Assembly: GCA_035606915.1 (NCBI GenBank)
Contig: DATNDU010000185.1
Coordinates: 1 to 21,741, forward strand
Direction: 5' to 3'
DNA from: Roseiarcus sp035606915
GTDB taxonomy: Bacteria > Pseudomonadota > Alphaproteobacteria > Rhizobiales > Beijerinckiaceae
DNA length: 21,741 nucleotides
Shown: positions 1-8,457 of the stretch, in pieces
Layout of the letters: the number at the start of each line of letters is the position of its first letter
How positions within the stretch are numbered: position 1 is the first letter of the stretch
Notes under the pieces: generated by a model
What the model was told of the DNA's origin: nothing
Seen by the model: the letters and a program-made list of their open reading frames with translations, nothing else
The model's database searches: none
Program-made: the position numbers and the translations under genes

Positions 1-149
1 AGCTCGCCCAACTGTGCCACGAGGAGGGGCTCATCATCCGCGCCATCGGCGACGTCATCGCCTTCTGCCCGCCGCTGGTGATTTCCTCGGCCGACATCGA
101 CGAGATGTTCGACCGCTTCGGCCGCGCGTTGGGGCGGCTCGACGCGTAA
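1..149 (+). CDS. Class III (PLP-dependent) aminotransferase, C-terminal end only
   Basis: Reading from base 3, 48 codons end at TAA 147-149. The peptide contains CHEEGLIIRAIGDVIAFCPP followed by LVISSADIDEMFDRFGRAL. This matches the C-terminal end of class III omega-aminotransferases, where a small-domain segment (RxxGDVIAFCPPLxI) is followed by a helix ending in F-x-R-ALG. The active-site lysine and most of the fold lie left of the window, so substrate (beta-alanine, putrescine or another amine with pyruvate) cannot be told. The gene runs convergently toward the ABC transporter genes and shows no functional link to them. The family call is from remembered consensus. Confidence 0.8.
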   Translation, partial: LAQLCHEEGLIIRAIGDVIAFCPPLVISSADIDEMFDRFGRALGRLDA

Positions 150-204
150 GTTCGATCCTGCGGCCGAACGCGGGAATCCTGCCCTTATGGCTCCGCGCGG
201 GGGC

Positions 205-218
205 GCTCAGAAATGAGC
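205..218. terminator. Small hairpin between convergent genes
   Basis: GCTCA-GAAA-TGAGC is a 5-bp stem closed by a GNRA-type tetraloop, 55 bases past the aminotransferase stop. A weaker pairing of GAGGAA (239-244) with TTCCTC (262-267) lies next to it. Neither has a clean U-tract, so termination is only a guess. The rest of the 150-310 gap shows nothing recognisable. Confidence 0.25.
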
Positions 219-310
219 CTCCCTGCCGCGATCATCGAGAGGAATTTTCCGCTCCCCGTTTTTCCTCGAAATCCTCGCGCGACTGAGCCTGGGTTCGGCC
301 AACCTCTGCC

Positions 311-1381
<1,071 letters not shown>

Positions 1382-1386
1382 GGACC

Positions 1387-2250
1387 TCACCCTTTGACCG
1401 CGCCGGCGGTGAGCCCCTCGACAATGTAGCGCTGTGCGATCAGAAACATCAGGATCGCCGGCAGAATGGTCAGCGTGATGAAAGCAAGCACCAACTGCCA
1501 GGAGGTCGAGTATTGGCCCTGATAAGCCATCAGACCGAGCGTCCAGGGATAGCGCGATTCGCTGTCGAGCACGACGAGCGGCAACAGATAGCCGTTCCAA
1601 CTGTTGACGAAGCCGATGACGGCCACCGTCGACAGGATCGGCCCCGATAGCGGCAGAGTGACATGGCGGAAGAAGCGGAAATAGCCGCAACCGTCGATCA
1701 GCGCCGCATCGAACAACTCGGACGGAATTTGTTTGAAGGCGTTGCGCAGCAGCAGCACCGCCATCGACAGCGCGAAGGCGACCTGCGGCAGGATGACGCC
1801 CCAATAGGAATCGAGCAGGCCGAGATCGCGCACCTTGATGAACACCGGCAGGATCGCCGCGGTGGAGGGAAACAACAGGCCGAGCTGCAAATAAGCGTAG
1901 AGATAACGGTCGCCGAAGAACTTGATGTGAGCGAAGGCGAAGGCGGCCATAGCGCCGACGACCAGCGTCAGGAAAACGGTTGCCAGCGCGATCGCCAGCG
2001 AATTGCCGAGCACCCGCCAATAGGCGCCGCCGCCCAGGATCGCCCAATAATTGCTCCAGTCCCATTGGCGGGGCAGGCCGAGCGGGTTGTCGTGCAATTC
2101 GCCGAGCGATTTGAAGCCGTCGAGCACGGTCGCCAGCAGCGGGTACAGCACGATCGTCGCCAGCACGACGAGCGCGGCGAGACGCAGCGCGGCGGCGACC
2201 GGCAGGCGCGGGCGCCCGACTTCCTCGAAAACGCCAACCGCCTCAGTCAT
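1387..2250 (-). CDS. Carbohydrate ABC transporter permease, MalG/UgpE family
   Basis: This 287-aa inner-membrane protein is the second permease of the importer. It has about six hydrophobic segments, the first at roughly residues 22-44. The cytoplasmic EAA loop that docks on the ATPase is at about 179-200 (ELFDAALIDGCGYFRFF, then RHVTLP), with the expected A-A-x-x-D-G and final LP. The N-terminal layout, with FKSLGEL after helix 1 and a periplasmic loop containing NYWAIL, is typical of MalG-type subunits. Its start overlaps the stop of the other permease by 8 bases (ATGACTGA), so translation is probably coupled. Its stop lies 5 bases before the ATPase start. Confidence 0.95.
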   Translation of the reverse strand: MTEAVGVFEEVGRPRLPVAAALRLAALVVLATIVLYPLLATVLDGFKSLGELHDNPLGLPRQWDWSNYWAILGGGAYWRVLGNSLAIALATVFLTLVVGAMAAFAFAHIKFFGDRYLYAYLQLGLLFPSTAAILPVFIKVRDLGLLDSYWGVILPQVAFALSMAVLLLRNAFKQIPSELFDAALIDGCGYFRFFRHVTLPLSGPILSTVAVIGFVNSWNGYLLPLVVLDSESRYPWTLGLMAYQGQYSTSWQLVLAFITLTILPAILMFLIAQRYIVEGLTAGAVKG

Positions 2251-3142
2251 CGCGCATCACCCAGCGCCGATAACCCCAGGCGAAGGCGACGCAGACGACG
2301 AACAGCACATCGCCGACCGCCGAGCCGAAGCCGACGCGCATGCGCGTGATGCCGAAATAATACAGGAACGACACCATCGTATGCGTGGTGTCGAACGGGC
2401 CGCCGCGCGTCAGCGCGGCGACGAAATCGAACAATTGCAGGGAGCCGACGACGGCGAAGAAGATCGACAGGCGGATCATCGGCCCGAGCATCGGCAGCGT
2501 TACATGGCGAAACTTCTGCCAGGCGTTGGCGCCGTCGATCTCGGCCGCCTCCAGCAACGACTTGTCGACGCCTTGAAGTCCGGCGACATAGAGCATCATA
2601 TGGAAGCCGAAATATTTCCAGATCATGACGGCCAGGATGGCCGAGAACGCCCAGGGATCGCTCGCCAGCAGATAGACCGGCTTCGTTCCCAGCGCCTGCG
2701 TGACGGCGCCGACGAGCCCGTATTCGCCGTCGAACATGAAGCGCCAGATCAGCCCGGCGGCGATGTCGGCGAGCACATAGGGCAGGAAGAAGATCATGCG
2801 GAAGACGACCGAGCCCCAGGCGCCCCCCGCCACCAACAAGGCGACGCCGAGCGCCAGCGGCAGTTGCACCGCCAGCGAGACGACGATGACCAGCAGGTTG
2901 TTGAAGACGGCGCGCTGAAAGACGGCGTTCTCGAACACCCATTTGTAATTCTTCAGCCCGATGAAGCGATCGACCGGGCCGAGGCCGTTCCAGTTGAACA
3001 GGCTGTACCAACTCGCCTGCGCAATCGGCAAGGTGACGAATAGCGTGAACAGCAGCAGCGCCGGGGGCAGCAGGATGACGAGGACGGTCGTGGCGCGCAT
3101 GCCGGCGCGCCCCGGAGTCTCCTCATAGCGTGCCGTCGTCAC
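2243..3142 (-). CDS. Carbohydrate ABC transporter permease, MalF/UgpA family
   Basis: This 299-aa membrane protein is the first permease of the importer. A hydrophobic helix at 18-42 is followed by SWYSLFNWNGLG and GLKNYKWVFEN, the arrangement usual for MalF/UgpA subunits. The EAA loop is at about 198-218 (EAAEIDGANAWQKFRHVTLP). The gene begins 25 bases after the solute-binding protein stop. A weak stem (CGCC at 3149-3152 with GGCG at 3158-3161) lies in that gap and could lower expression of the membrane genes relative to the binding protein. That last point is inference. Confidence 0.95.
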   Translation of the reverse strand: MTTARYEETPGRAGMRATTVLVILLPPALLLFTLFVTLPIAQASWYSLFNWNGLGPVDRFIGLKNYKWVFENAVFQRAVFNNLLVIVVSLAVQLPLALGVALLVAGGAWGSVVFRMIFFLPYVLADIAAGLIWRFMFDGEYGLVGAVTQALGTKPVYLLASDPWAFSAILAVMIWKYFGFHMMLYVAGLQGVDKSLLEAAEIDGANAWQKFRHVTLPMLGPMIRLSIFFAVVGSLQLFDFVAALTRGGPFDTTHTMVSFLYYFGITRMRVGFGSAVGDVLFVVCVAFAWGYRRWVMRDD

Positions 3143-3167
3143 TCCGGCGCCTGTCCGGCGAATGCGC

Positions 3168-4424
3168 CTATTTCTGCTCCTCGGCTTCCTGGATGGCGGC
3201 CGCGGCGGCCTGTGGCGTCATCCTTGAGGCGGCGACCTCAACGGAGACGTCGTTAATGACGCGCCCGACCGAGGGGCCGAGATCCTGATCGAAGAAGTTC
3301 TGATGGTATTTGGTCTTGGCGAGCATTTCGGCGATCTGTTTGACCAGCGGGTCTTTGATATAGCCCGCCGTCCCGTTGACCACAGGGATGTAGGCGCCGA
3401 CTTCGGCCGCCTCCTTGGCGTATTTTTCCTGACTGAAGAATTTGAGGAAATCCACGGTCTCCGGCGAGGCCGTCGGGGTGACGAGGAAGGCGTGCACGCC
3501 GCCGAGCGTGTCGCCGATCTCGCCCTTGCCGCCGGGCAGCGTCGGGAACGGCATGACGCCGATGTTGGATTCCGGCTGGCCCTTGCCGTCCGAGGCGTTC
3601 GGCCCCTGCATGCCGAGCAGCCAACTGCCCATCAGATCCATCGCCGCCTTGCCGTCGCCGAAGATCGCCGCCGATTGCGCGTGCGAGGTCGAGGCGTAGC
3701 CGGGCTGGAACGGCTGCAAGGCCGCGAGCTCCCGCAATCTCTTGCCAGCGTCGACGAAGGTCGGGTTGTTGAAGCCGCCGTCCTTGCCGGCCTTGGCGTC
3801 GGCGAGCGCCTGCGCGCCGCCGATGCGCATGACGAAATAGGAGTACCAGAAGTGCATCGGCCATTTCTCGCCGGCGCCGACGACGATCGGCGTCACCCCG
3901 GCGCCCTTCAGCTTCTTCACCCCGGCAAGGAAGCCGTCCCAGGTCCGCATCTCTTCGGGTTTGAGGCCCGCCTTGGCGAACAGCGCCTTGTTGAAGAAGA
4001 TCGGCACCGCGTCGGTGTCGAACGGCAGGCCGTAGAGTTTGCCATCGACGGTGAAGGCGGCGACGGCGGTTGGCGACAGCGTGTTGACGGTATCGGCGAC
4101 CTCGCCCTTGATATCCTTGAGGAAGCCGGCCTTGGCCTGCGCCTCCATGACGCCGCCACCCCAGCTATAGAACGCCGACGGCCGCGAGGCTTCAGATTGC
4201 AGCATGGTCGGCAGTTTCGCCTTGAACGCCTCGTTTTCGAGATATTTGAACTCGACCTTCACGCCCTTGTGCGCGGCGTTGTAATCGGCGGCCGATTGGT
4301 CCCAGATTTTGACGGCGGCCTTGTTTTCGTTGACGTGCAATATCGTGACCGTCGTGTCGGCGAATCCTGTGGCGGCGAGAGCGACGAAACAGCAGGACGC
4401 AAGGGCGAGCGTTCGGATCGACAT
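3168..4424 (-). CDS. Extracellular sugar-binding protein (solute-binding family 1)
   Basis: This 418-aa protein should capture the sugar in the periplasm and deliver it to the two permeases. It has a Sec signal peptide (MSIRTLALASCCFVALAATG, with likely cleavage after FA at residue 22) and the family 1 fold markers: IWDQSAADYNAAHKGVKVEF near the start, GKLYGLPFDTDAVPIFFNKA with FAKAGLKPEE in the middle, and the usual GKAAMDLMGSW segment. A strong GGAGG lies just before the ATG. The gene opens the leftward operon, opposite the ROK regulator. The substrate cannot be read from sequence; the neighbouring ThuA and GH43 traces suggest a plant-derived di- or oligosaccharide, a weak inference. Confidence 0.95.
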   Translation of the reverse strand: MSIRTLALASCCFVALAATGFADTTVTILHVNENKAAVKIWDQSAADYNAAHKGVKVEFKYLENEAFKAKLPTMLQSEASRPSAFYSWGGGVMEAQAKAGFLKDIKGEVADTVNTLSPTAVAAFTVDGKLYGLPFDTDAVPIFFNKALFAKAGLKPEEMRTWDGFLAGVKKLKGAGVTPIVVGAGEKWPMHFWYSYFVMRIGGAQALADAKAGKDGGFNNPTFVDAGKRLRELAALQPFQPGYASTSHAQSAAIFGDGKAAMDLMGSWLLGMQGPNASDGKGQPESNIGVMPFPTLPGGKGEIGDTLGGVHAFLVTPTASPETVDFLKFFSQEKYAKEAAEVGAYIPVVNGTAGYIKDPLVKQIAEMLAKTKYHQNFFDQDLGPSVGRVINDVSVEVAASRMTPQAAAAAIQEAEEQK

Positions 4425-4472
4425 GGTTTCCTCCGGCGGACCTTAGGGCGGGCGCGCTTTAATACGCTTTGC

Positions 4473-4568
4473 AAATTAAATGTGCCGCGACTTGCGGCGC
4501 CTGTCAAGGCGAAACGCCCAATTAGGGGCGGAACGGGTTGACAGGCGCCGGCGCGGGTGAAATTAAAT
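4473..4568. promoter_or_regulatory. Divergent promoter/operator of the sugar locus
   Basis: A perfect 13-bp inverted repeat, CGGCGCCTGTCAA (4495-4507) and TTGACAGGCGCCG (4538-4550), has a 30-base spacer. Each arm contains a consensus TTGACA -35 hexamer: 4538-4543 on the plus strand toward the ROK gene, and 4507-4502 on the minus strand toward the binding-protein gene. An identical AT-rich word, AAATTAAAT, sits downstream of each (4560-4568 and 4473-4481), where -10 elements are expected, although the hexamer matches there are only partial. The layout fits a ROK repressor or activator controlling both directions. Binding itself is inference. Confidence 0.65.
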
Positions 4569-4612
4569 TGCGATCCGAAAAAAAGGTCGATCGCGCCGCG
4601 CGCCAGGCTGAC

Positions 4613-5836
4613 ATGAAAACTGCCGACCCCGAATTGATGCGCGCCATCAACCGCTTCCATGTGATGGACGCGATCCGTAGATTCGGCCCTTTGAGCCGGG
4701 TGGAGATTTCCGAGCGCACCGACCTGAGCCCGACCACAGTCTCCGCCATCACCGCCGCGCTGCTCGACGACGGCCTCATCGCCACCTTACAACTGGGCGC
4801 CCTGCGCGACGCCAGCCGCGGCCGGCCGCGCGTCATGCTGCGCCTCAACCCGGATGCGGCGCGCGTCGTCGGCGTCAAGCTCGCGCCGGATCTCATCACC
4901 GTCGCGGTCTCCGATTTCTGCGCCAATCTCATCAGCAAGCTGGCGCTGCCGATCCGCATCCACCGGCAGACGCCGGCCGTCATCGCGGATCTCGTCGAGG
5001 ATGGCGTCAGGCGTTGCGTCAGCGACGCCGAACTGGGGATGAAGGATATCGCCGGGCTCTGCGTCGGCCTGCCGGGCGTCGTCGCCAATGCGACAGGCGT
5101 TTGCCGGCAAAGCCCGATTTTTTCCGAACGCGACGTCGGCTTCGGCGATCTGTTGAGCCGCCGCCTCGGCGTCGCGGTCGCCGTCGACAGCGACGTCAAT
5201 CTGGTGGCGCTCGCCGAGCACTGGTTCGGGCAGGGACGCGAACTCGACGATTTCCTCGTCGTCTCCATCGAGCGCAGCCTCGGCCTCGGCATCCTGCACA
5301 AGGGCGAGTTGTTTCGCGGCGCCAATGGCCTCAGTCCCGATCTCGGCGACTTCATGGTGCTCGGCGCGGCCTCTGCCGGCGCCAGGCTCGGCGACCTCGC
5401 AAGCGAGGATTCGCTGCTCGCCGACGTCGAGGGGCAGTCGACGGGCGAGGGCGACGGCGTTTACGCGCATGACAAGGCGCTGGCGCGCGCCGTTCAGCGC
5501 GCCGAGGCCGGCGAGGCGAAATACGCGCGCGCGCTGGCGCACGCCGGCGAAGCGCTCGGTTTCGCCATCGCCAATCTCATCACGCTGTTTGCGCCGCCGA
5601 AGGTGCTGATTTGCGGCCGGGCGTTGGCCAGCAGCGAGCGCTTGCTGGCGCCGCTGCGCCAGACCGTCGCCGCCTTGCTGCCGCCGAGCCTCGCCGATGT
5701 CGCCGAGATCGTCGTGCGCGAATGGAGCGACGACATCTGGGTGCGCGGCGCGGCGGCGATGACCTTGCGCGAGCTTTACGGCGCAAGCTGGGGCACCACC
5801 GGGCCGGCCAAGCCGAAACCCGACGCCGAGACCTGA
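4613..5836 (+). CDS. ROK-family transcriptional regulator
   Basis: This 407-aa protein has an N-terminal winged helix (about 9-75: AINRFHVMDAIRRFGPLSR, then EISERTDLSPTTVSAITAAL and GRPRVML) followed by a ROK sugar-kinase-like domain. It probably senses the transported sugar or a product and controls the divergent importer and its own operon. The kinase-like part looks degenerate: the usual zinc motif (CxCGxxGCxE) is absent, the E-x-GH segment is replaced by LSPDLGDF (about 240), and the phosphate loop reads ERSLGLG rather than GTGxGxG. It is therefore unlikely to phosphorylate sugar. The ATG at 4613 is preferred. An in-frame TTG at 4538 is better explained as the -35 box, and one at 4568 falls in the predicted -10 region. 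No strong Shine-Dalgarno is seen. Confidence 0.9.
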   Translation: MKTADPELMRAINRFHVMDAIRRFGPLSRVEISERTDLSPTTVSAITAALLDDGLIATLQLGALRDASRGRPRVMLRLNPDAARVVGVKLAPDLITVAVSDFCANLISKLALPIRIHRQTPAVIADLVEDGVRRCVSDAELGMKDIAGLCVGLPGVVANATGVCRQSPIFSERDVGFGDLLSRRLGVAVAVDSDVNLVALAEHWFGQGRELDDFLVVSIERSLGLGILHKGELFRGANGLSPDLGDFMVLGAASAGARLGDLASEDSLLADVEGQSTGEGDGVYAHDKALARAVQRAEAGEAKYARALAHAGEALGFAIANLITLFAPPKVLICGRALASSERLLAPLRQTVAALLPPSLADVAEIVVREWSDDIWVRGAAAMTLRELYGASWGTTGPAKPKPDAET

Positions 5837-5846
5837 GGAGAACGCC

Positions 5847-6488
5847 ATGCGGGAAGCGCTGATTGTTTGGGGCGGTTGGAGCGGCCACGAGCCGGAGCAG
5901 GGCGCCCACATCGTCGCCAAGATGCTCGAACCGCACGGCTTCAAGGTCTATATCGAACATTCGACCGAGGCCTTCGCCGATCCAACGATCGCCGACATGA
6001 GCCTCATCGTGCCGATCGTCACCATGTCGAAGATCGAGAAGGAGGAGGTCGACAACCTCACCAAGGCGGTGCGCGGCGGCGTCGGGCTCGCCGGCTATCA
6101 CGGCGGCATGGGCGACGCCTTCCGCGACAGCGTCGATTATCAGTTCATGTGCGGGGGACAGTGGGTCGCCCATCCCGGCAATATCATCGACTATCGCGTC
6201 GATATTCTCGATGCCGGCGATCCCATCACCGCGGGCTTGTCGAGTTTCGACTATCGCTCCGAGCAATATTACATGCACGTCGATCCTTCCAACCAAGTGT
6301 TGGCGACGACGACCTTCTCAGGCGCTCACGCGCCGTGGATCGAGGGCGTCAAAATGCCGGTTGTGTGGAAGCGCCGGCACGGGCAGGGCCGCGTATTCTA
6401 TTCCTCGCTCGGCCATGTCACTTCGGAGTTCGCGGTGCCTGAGATGCGCACGATGCTGGAGCGGGGGTTGCTCTGGGCGGCCAGATGA
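5847..6488 (+). CDS. thuA: ThuA-domain protein (trehalose-utilization type)
   Basis: This 213-aa protein belongs to the ThuA family, a class I glutamine-amidotransferase-like fold linked in rhizobia to trehalose and related disaccharide use. The opening ALIVWGGWSGHEP, the segment FMCGGQWVAHPG (100-111), EQYYMHVDPSN and VVWKRRHGQGRVFYSSLGHV are all typical. No signal peptide is seen, so it should be cytoplasmic. A GAGGAG site overlapping the ROK stop and a 10-base gap place it in one operon with the regulator. ThuA is usually paired with ThuB, an oxidoreductase, which is not here. Its stop overlaps the ATG of a broken glycosidase gene. The exact reaction is uncertain. Confidence 0.9.
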   Translation: MREALIVWGGWSGHEPEQGAHIVAKMLEPHGFKVYIEHSTEAFADPTIADMSLIVPIVTMSKIEKEEVDNLTKAVRGGVGLAGYHGGMGDAFRDSVDYQFMCGGQWVAHPGNIIDYRVDILDAGDPITAGLSSFDYRSEQYYMHVDPSNQVLATTTFSGAHAPWIEGVKMPVVWKRRHGQGRVFYSSLGHVTSEFAVPEMRTMLERGLLWAAR

Positions 6489-6608
6489 TCGCCAATCCGA
6501 TCCTGCCGGGCATTCCCCCCGAGGCTCGACGCCTCGCTGGTCTGCGACGAGGCCGACGGCGGCGCGGCGACGGATTTCGCCTATTTCGATTATGAGCCGG
6601 AGGATTGA
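6485..6608 (+). pseudogene. Remnant of a GH43-like glycosidase (beta-xylosidase type)
   Basis: The ATG at 6485 overlaps the ThuA stop in an ATGA, a normal operon junction. It starts MIANPILPGI, which resembles the NPILPGF-x-PDPS start of GH43 beta-xylosidases. The frame then degenerates. From about 6525, in a frame shifted by one base, the sequence reads LDASLVCDEADGGAATDFAYFDYEPED and stops at 6606-6608. This resembles the end of the same family (about A-F-V-G-x-x-CQDL-SG...ADFDWFEY). Roughly 500 internal residues would be missing, with a junction near 6515-6525. Both matches are short and made from memory, so the call is tentative. The 3' end overlaps the opposite gene by 19 bases. Confidence 0.45.
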
Positions 6609-7237
6609 CGCTGCGGGCGGGCGACGACGCGGACCTTGCCGCTCCGGCCGCCGCCGCAGAAGAAACGCTCGCCGCCGTCGGATTCGAGCCCCGACACGGT
6701 GACGCCGGCCGGCATTTGCAGCGCCTCCCGCACCTCGCCAGTCTCGGGCGCGATGCGGCGCAACTCGCTCTCGTCGTTCTCCCAGGTGGCATGCCAGAGC
6801 TCGCCGTCGACCCAGGTGACGCCGGTGACGAAGCGGTTGGATTCGAGCGTGCGCAGGATCGCGCCGCTTTCGGGATCGATCTGATGGATTTTGCGCGCGC
6901 GGTGCTGGCCGACCCATAGCCGGCCCTCCGCCCAGGCCATGCCCGAGGCGCCGCCCGCCGGCGTCGGCACGCTGGCGACGACGCGGCCGGTGGCGGGATC
7001 GACCTTCTGGATGGCGTCGCCGGCGATCTGATAGAGGTGCTGGCCATCGAAGGCGGTTCCGGCGTGGGCCGCTATGTCGAGCGAGCGCGCGGTCTCGCCG
7101 CTTTCGGGGTCGATGGCGCAGAGCCTGTCGCCGGCGGCGATCCAGACATGGACGCCGTCGTAGCTGACCCCGCCGATTTGGGTGACGCCGGGGAACGGGC
7201 CAATTTCGCGTATGAGGGTGGCGGACGATGTTTTCAT
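6590..7237 (-). CDS. Beta-propeller protein, glutamine-cyclotransferase/YncE-like
   Basis: This 215-aa protein has no signal peptide and so is likely cytoplasmic. It shows four turns of a beta-propeller pattern about 40 residues apart, each centred on an xDPxSG-type turn (DPESG at 43, DPATG at 80, DPESG at 121, PETG at 164). It also carries LWVGQHRARKIHQIDPESG and WVDGELWHATWENDESELRR. These resemble small glutamine-cyclotransferase-like or Vgb/YncE-like proteins. Enzymatic activity is not proven by anything visible. It starts 9 bases after the stop of the HTH regulator. Its promoter-like element lies inside that gene's 3' end, so it may be transcribed both from there and by readthrough. The Shine-Dalgarno is weak. 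Confidence 0.75.
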   Translation of the reverse strand: MKTSSATLIREIGPFPGVTQIGGVSYDGVHVWIAAGDRLCAIDPESGETARSLDIAAHAGTAFDGQHLYQIAGDAIQKVDPATGRVVASVPTPAGGASGMAWAEGRLWVGQHRARKIHQIDPESGAILRTLESNRFVTGVTWVDGELWHATWENDESELRRIAPETGEVREALQMPAGVTVSGLESDGGERFFCGGGRSGKVRVVARPQRQSSGS

Positions 7238-7245
7238 GCCGCGAT

Positions 7246-7290
7246 CTTAAAGCCCGCTGGGCGCGGCGGGGAGTAACAAGCTTGTCGGGA
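7246..7290 (-). promoter_or_regulatory. Shared upstream element, copy 1 (beta-propeller gene)
   Basis: Read on the minus strand, TCCCGACAAGCTTGT is followed by T-ACTCCCC, a GC-rich stretch and GGGCTTTAAG, ending 9 bases before the beta-propeller start. The second copy (8458-8503) upstream of the DUF899 gene has the same order: TCCCGACAAACTTGT, C-ACTCCC, then GGGTTTAAG. The spacing from core to TTTAAG is 39 versus 40 bases. ACAAGCTTGT is itself a palindrome. Copy 1 lies within the last codons of the HTH regulator gene. Confidence 0.6.
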
Positions 7291-8452
7291 AACCGAGCGT
7301 CGAGGGAACCATCCAGCGCCTGGCGCGACCGTGCCCGATCGCCTGCGCCTTGCCCTGGCCGAGCAGCCCTTCGAGCGCGCGCTGTACGGTACGCTGGCTG
7401 GCCCCCAGCGCCAAAGCCAGGGCCGAACTCGACCACGCCTCGCCGTCGGCCAGCAGCGCCAGCACCTCGGCATGCGCCTCCTCAGCCAGCGGCGCCATGA
7501 CGACGACTACGCCGGCGCGCGGTTGTAGCGCGAAGCCGCCTGCGACGGCCTCGATTCTCCCCAGCGCGCCGAGCGCCTTGCGCAGCCGGCCGATCTCGAC
7601 GCGCAGCCGCGCCCGATGCGACTCGTCGGCGTCTCGGGCGCGGAAGGCGCGCGCCAGCAACTCGCCGCGCGACGCCGCGCCGGGCCACGCCTCGCCAAGC
7701 GCCCGCAGGAGCGCAAACAGCACCGGCCGGCTGTGCAGCGCCGTGGCCTCGCCACCGTGCGCGACCCGATGTCGGCAGGCGTCGATCACCAGCGCCTCGG
7801 AGGCGAGCAGCGCCTCGACTTCGTCGAGCCCCAGCCGCCGATCTCCGGCGCGCGCGACGGGCGCTTCCAGCACGCGCGCCGCGCCTTCCGCCTCGGCGAT
7901 CAGCGCCGTAATGCCTGACGCCTGCGCCAACGCCCGCGCCTCAGCCAAAGCGGCGCGCGCCTCCTTGATGCGCAGCCGGCGAACGGCGAGCCCGGCGACT
8001 GTCAGCAGATAGGCGGCGCGCGAGGCCGGCGGCAGCGGCGCGGCGTCGAAGGCGGTGATCGCGCGCTCGGCCTCGTCAAGCGCGCCGATCAGCGCCAGGC
8101 GGCGGATGGCGAGATAGCGGGCGTGGGCCGCGTTGGCGCGATCGCCGAGGCGGTCGAGCGTCTCCGCCGCCGCCTCCAGCGGGTGGGCCGGGCGGCTGAG
8201 GTCGCGCGACACCAAAGCGATCTCGGCCTCGGCGACGACGCAGCGCGCGCGGGCTCCAAGCTCGCGCGCGCCGAAACCGCGCCCGGCGCGGCGCAGCAGC
8301 GTCTTGGCGCGCGGGAGATCGCCGAGTTGCGCCATCGCGATGCCGCGCAGCGCCAGCGCCAGCGGATCGTCGCGCAGCGCGACATAGTTGAGCGCGGCCA
8401 GCGCGTCGCCGTGGACCAGCGCCCGCGCCGCGGCAGAAATCAGCGAGTCCAT
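7247..8452 (-). CDS. Three-part HTH regulator (TPR-like helices + two winged helices)
   Basis: This 401-aa protein has three parts. Residues 1-200 are alanine-rich helical repeats resembling TPR units (DDPLALALRGIAMAQLGDLP and similar). Residues about 222-311 resemble an OmpR-type winged helix (SRPVLFALLRALGEAWPG, SRGELLARAF, ESHRARLRVEIGRLRKALG, GGFALQP). Residues about 322-383 form a second HTH (SSSALALALGASQRTVQRAL). It probably controls itself, the divergent DUF899 gene and the downstream beta-propeller gene, since a repeated element lies next to all three starts; this is inference. The last residues (FPTSLLLP, 388-395) are encoded by one copy of that element. A cytoplasmic DNA-binding protein; the signal is unknown. 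No clear Shine-Dalgarno precedes the ATG, whose upstream base is only 5 bases from the other element copy. Confidence 0.8.
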   Translation of the reverse strand: MDSLISAAARALVHGDALAALNYVALRDDPLALALRGIAMAQLGDLPRAKTLLRRAGRGFGARELGARARCVVAEAEIALVSRDLSRPAHPLEAAAETLDRLGDRANAAHARYLAIRRLALIGALDEAERAITAFDAAPLPPASRAAYLLTVAGLAVRRLRIKEARAALAEARALAQASGITALIAEAEGAARVLEAPVARAGDRRLGLDEVEALLASEALVIDACRHRVAHGGEATALHSRPVLFALLRALGEAWPGAASRGELLARAFRARDADESHRARLRVEIGRLRKALGALGRIEAVAGGFALQPRAGVVVVMAPLAEEAHAEVLALLADGEAWSSSALALALGASQRTVQRALEGLLGQGKAQAIGHGRARRWMVPSTLGFPTSLLLPAAPSGL

Positions 8453-8457
8453 CGCAA

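Noticed and set aside
1382..2065. Upstream extension of the ATPase frame to a 584-aa protein
   Set aside because: The extra 228 residues overlap the permease in another frame and lack family similarity; the ATPase family starts at MAGLELERV with its own ribosome site.
2051..4541. Long plus-strand frames opposite the importer genes
   Set aside because: Charged, low-complexity translations antisense to well-supported ABC genes.
4538..4612. TTG-initiated N-terminal extension of the ROK regulator
   Set aside because: The TTG is the first three bases of a TTGACA -35 box within the inverted repeat, and no ribosome site precedes it.
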